64,000 bases of DNA from CAWBRT01 sp963832365. Lineage in GTDB: Bacteria; Acidobacteriota; Terriglobia; Terriglobales; Acidobacteriaceae. The notes under the pieces are model-generated. The model was not told the origin of the DNA. It worked only from the letters and a program-made list of their open reading frames with translations, and searched no databases. The translations under genes and the position numbers were made by a program. The first letter of the stretch is position 1; every line of letters begins with the position of its first letter. This document shows positions 62,540 to 64,000 of this stretch, piece by piece. The stretch covers positions 196,364 to 260,363 of the forward strand of contig CAWHUL010000027.1 of assembly GCA_963832365.1 (NCBI GenBank). Direction: 5' to 3'.

Positions 62540-63235
62540 GTGAAGACTCGGGGCTTGCTGTGGCTTTTGATTTTGTTCAGCGCGACATTCGCAGTTTCTG
62601 ACACCATGATCGAGATCGTGGGAACGGGGACCAACCAGCAGGGCGGCGTTTATGTAGCCCCCTATTTCATCGAGCTTTCGACCAACAACGGTGCCACCTA
62701 CGGGCCCCAGATAACCGTAATCTGCGACAGCTATTACAACCATGTGACCATTGGCGAGAGCTGGAAGGGTACGGTGAACACGTGGGCAACTCTGAGCCAT
62801 ACGAAGTTCGGCGTGGCTGATGAACAAGAGTATGCCGAAGCTGCTTGGCTGTACACCCAATTCACAACAAATCCGGCACAGGCGGGAGATATCAACTTTG
62901 CGATCTGGGCGTTGTTTCTATCCGACCCAACGTTGACGCAGTTTGAAAACTCAAAAAACACACCAGGCTGGGATGCGAGCGCCGCGACTTGGCTTGGTAA
63001 CGCGCAGAGCTGGTATGGAAACTCGGCGAATGCTTCCCAGGTTACCGCATTGGAAAACTCACTGGTCATCTACACCCCAACCGATGCCTGCGGCCGCCCT
63101 GATAAGTCCCTCAGCGGCCCTCAGGAGTACTTCACAGTAGTCCCTGAGCCGGGCAGCCTTGTAATGTTAGGCACGGGATTATTCGGAATGCTCGGGGTAG
63201 TGCGGCGCAAGCTGGCAGCGAGAAATTTACGGTAG
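62540..63235 (+). CDS. PEP-CTERM sorting-domain protein
   Basis: 231 residues from the GTG at 62540, with AGGGAGA upstream. The signal peptide (VKTRGLLWLLILFSATFAVS) is followed by a globular domain rich in Thr and Trp (GGVYVAPYFIELSTNNGATY, WLYTQFTTNPAQAGDINFAI) and the C-terminal PEP signal VVPEPGSLVMLGTGLFGML ending in RRKLAARNLR. Exosortase would anchor it to the cell surface or exopolysaccharide. No enzyme domain seen. A terminator follows the gene. Confidence 0.87.
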   Translation: MKTRGLLWLLILFSATFAVSDTMIEIVGTGTNQQGGVYVAPYFIELSTNNGATYGPQITVICDSYYNHVTIGESWKGTVNTWATLSHTKFGVADEQEYAEAAWLYTQFTTNPAQAGDINFAIWALFLSDPTLTQFENSKNTPGWDASAATWLGNAQSWYGNSANASQVTALENSLVIYTPTDACGRPDKSLSGPQEYFTVVPEPGSLVMLGTGLFGMLGVVRRKLAARNLR

Positions 63236-63281
63236 GCTGTCGCTTGGCCAGCACTGCTGGCCGAAACCGGATTTACATGCA

Positions 63282-63306
63282 AGCCGCTCCCAAGGCGGCT
63301 TTTTTC
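63282..63306 (+). terminator. Rho-independent terminator
   Basis: AGCCGC, loop, GCGGCT, then six Ts (63300-63305). It lies 47 bases after the PEP-CTERM stop. Confidence 0.8.
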
Positions 63307-63346
63307 TGGCGCATGAGGAGCGCGCTCGGCGGCTGTGTCGAGTGTC

Positions 63347-63450
63347 GCCGAGGCTTGGGGCCGGGCTTGGCGCACTGGCAAATATTGTTGACTAACTCTC
63401 AGCCGATCAGTGACTTGGTCTGGCATTATTGCCTCTTTTGCGCGGTTTTT
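63347..63450. repeat. ~95-bp dispersed element, copy B
   Basis: CTTGGGGCCGGG to GCGCGGTTTTT, aligning with copy A at 53897-53995 over nearly its whole length. It lies between the terminator of the PEP-CTERM gene and a convergent gene. Confidence 0.65.
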
Positions 63451-63472
63451 GACGCTACCTGTTTCCCGAAAA

Positions 63473-63934
63473 TCACAGCAGAAACTCCGCAATCGTCCAT
63501 GGTCGCGGCTGGGGTGAGGCCGGCGGCACAGCAGGCGGCGCGGGCGGCGGGCTGGGAGTAGCTTTTCGGCGCGGGCGCTTGGCCGGCGGCGGCTTCTGTC
63601 CGGGCCAGCGGCCGGCGCGCAATTCCAGGGCTAAGATGACGCTTGGAAGATGCCCATCGATCATCGCTAGCTCATAAACCGCCAGCTTGGTGCTAGCACT
63701 TTCGCGGGCCCATCCCTGCTCAAGTTGTGCCCGAAAGCGTGACCGCAAGACACGGACGTCGCAGCCGACGCGATTAGCGATGTGGCGTTCAGGTAGCCCG
63801 AGGGTGGCCAATTCCATCACGAGGTTGGGGTCAATGCGCAGCTGGGGGCGGCCGCGACCGCGGCGCCCACTCGGCGGCTGCTGCGCGTGCATCCTACGTT
63901 GCTTTTCTTCCAGTGATAACCGTCGGCCTGCCAT
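63473..63934 (-). CDS. Helix-turn-helix hypothetical protein
   Basis: 153 residues from the ATG at 63934 (GGAGGACAAATA upstream). A basic, helix-rich N-terminus (RRLSLEEKQRRMHAQ) leads to LATLGLPERHIANRVGCDVRV, a helix-turn-helix of the type seen in phage terminase small subunits. The C-terminus is Pro-rich (SPPPAPPAVPPASPQ). Whether it is phage-derived is not clear; no other phage gene is in view. The gene starts 66 bases from the window end. Confidence 0.6.
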   Translation of the reverse strand: MAGRRLSLEEKQRRMHAQQPPSGRRGRGRPQLRIDPNLVMELATLGLPERHIANRVGCDVRVLRSRFRAQLEQGWARESASTKLAVYELAMIDGHLPSVILALELRAGRWPGQKPPPAKRPRRKATPSPPPAPPAVPPASPQPRPWTIAEFLL

Positions 63935-64000
63935 ATTATTTGTCCTCCAGAACGAATTGCGCAAACTCTCACTGCTCGAGCCCCTGCCTGAGTTGAGGAC

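Noticed and set aside
1..64000. CRISPR arrays, rRNA and tRNA genes
   Set aside because: Looked for regularly spaced identical repeats, rRNA core sequences and tRNA cloverleaves by eye; none seen.

Overview
The window reads as a chromosomal segment of an aerobic, Gram-negative, GC-rich bacterium. An Acidobacteriota (Terriglobia-like) host is my inference. It rests on a TonB receptor with an N-terminal carboxypeptidase-regulatory-like domain, several PilZ and GGDEF proteins, PEP-CTERM proteins, a DUF1385-prfA-prmC cluster, a membrane MutS-like ATPase, and many dispersed hairpin repeats. I found no rRNA, tRNA or CRISPR array.

Positions 1-30 kb are mostly housekeeping and central metabolism. In order: heme A synthesis (ctaA-ctaB), an acyl-CoA synthetase, a MutS-like ATPase, an M20 peptidase, purC-cvpA, an exopolysaccharide block (acuI-like, cpsB-like PHP phosphatase, UDP-xylose synthase), a diheme protein, prmC/prfA/DUF1385, an ATP-dependent DNA ligase, an OsmC-family selenoprotein candidate, a PfkB kinase, an enoyl-CoA hydratase, a P1 peptidase, a pyruvate-carboxyltransferase-like enzyme, an MFS carrier, an MmgE/PrpD protein and malate synthase A.

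Positions 29-35 kb hold a sulfur-transfer module. Two rhodanese genes run leftward. Running rightward are cysM, a JAMM peptidase, a ThiS/MoaD-like carrier and a MoeB-rhodanese fusion, the parts list of carrier-dependent cysteine synthesis. An IS5-family element sits in the loop of a dispersed hairpin just after it. Positions 35-42 kb carry an alpha/beta hydrolase, an FAD-linked oxidase, and nikR divergent from a TonB receptor with two near-identical NikR-type operators between them.

Positions 42-64 kb are accessory. They hold diguanylate cyclases, PilZ proteins, a rhomboid-TPR protein, an IS4-family insertion with an 8-bp target duplication, and an exosortase/PEP-CTERM exopolysaccharide region: a TIGR03790-like protein, a nucleotide-sugar dehydrogenase, two PEP-CTERM proteins, a glycosyltransferase and an epimerase. 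Several of these genes have GG-N10-GC (sigma-54-like) sites upstream. A ~95-bp element of unknown nature occurs twice there.

The strongest unusual signals are four. (1) An in-frame UGA sits at the catalytic Cys position of the OsmC protein and is followed by a SECIS-like hairpin. (2) A tandem NikR operator controls a TonB receptor. (3) A sulfur carrier ends in GG plus four residues beside a JAMM peptidase. (4) A candidate sigma-54 regulon covers the PEP-CTERM genes. Six otherwise conserved genes contain seven single-base frame breaks, so sequencing error must be considered wherever a frame break is reported.
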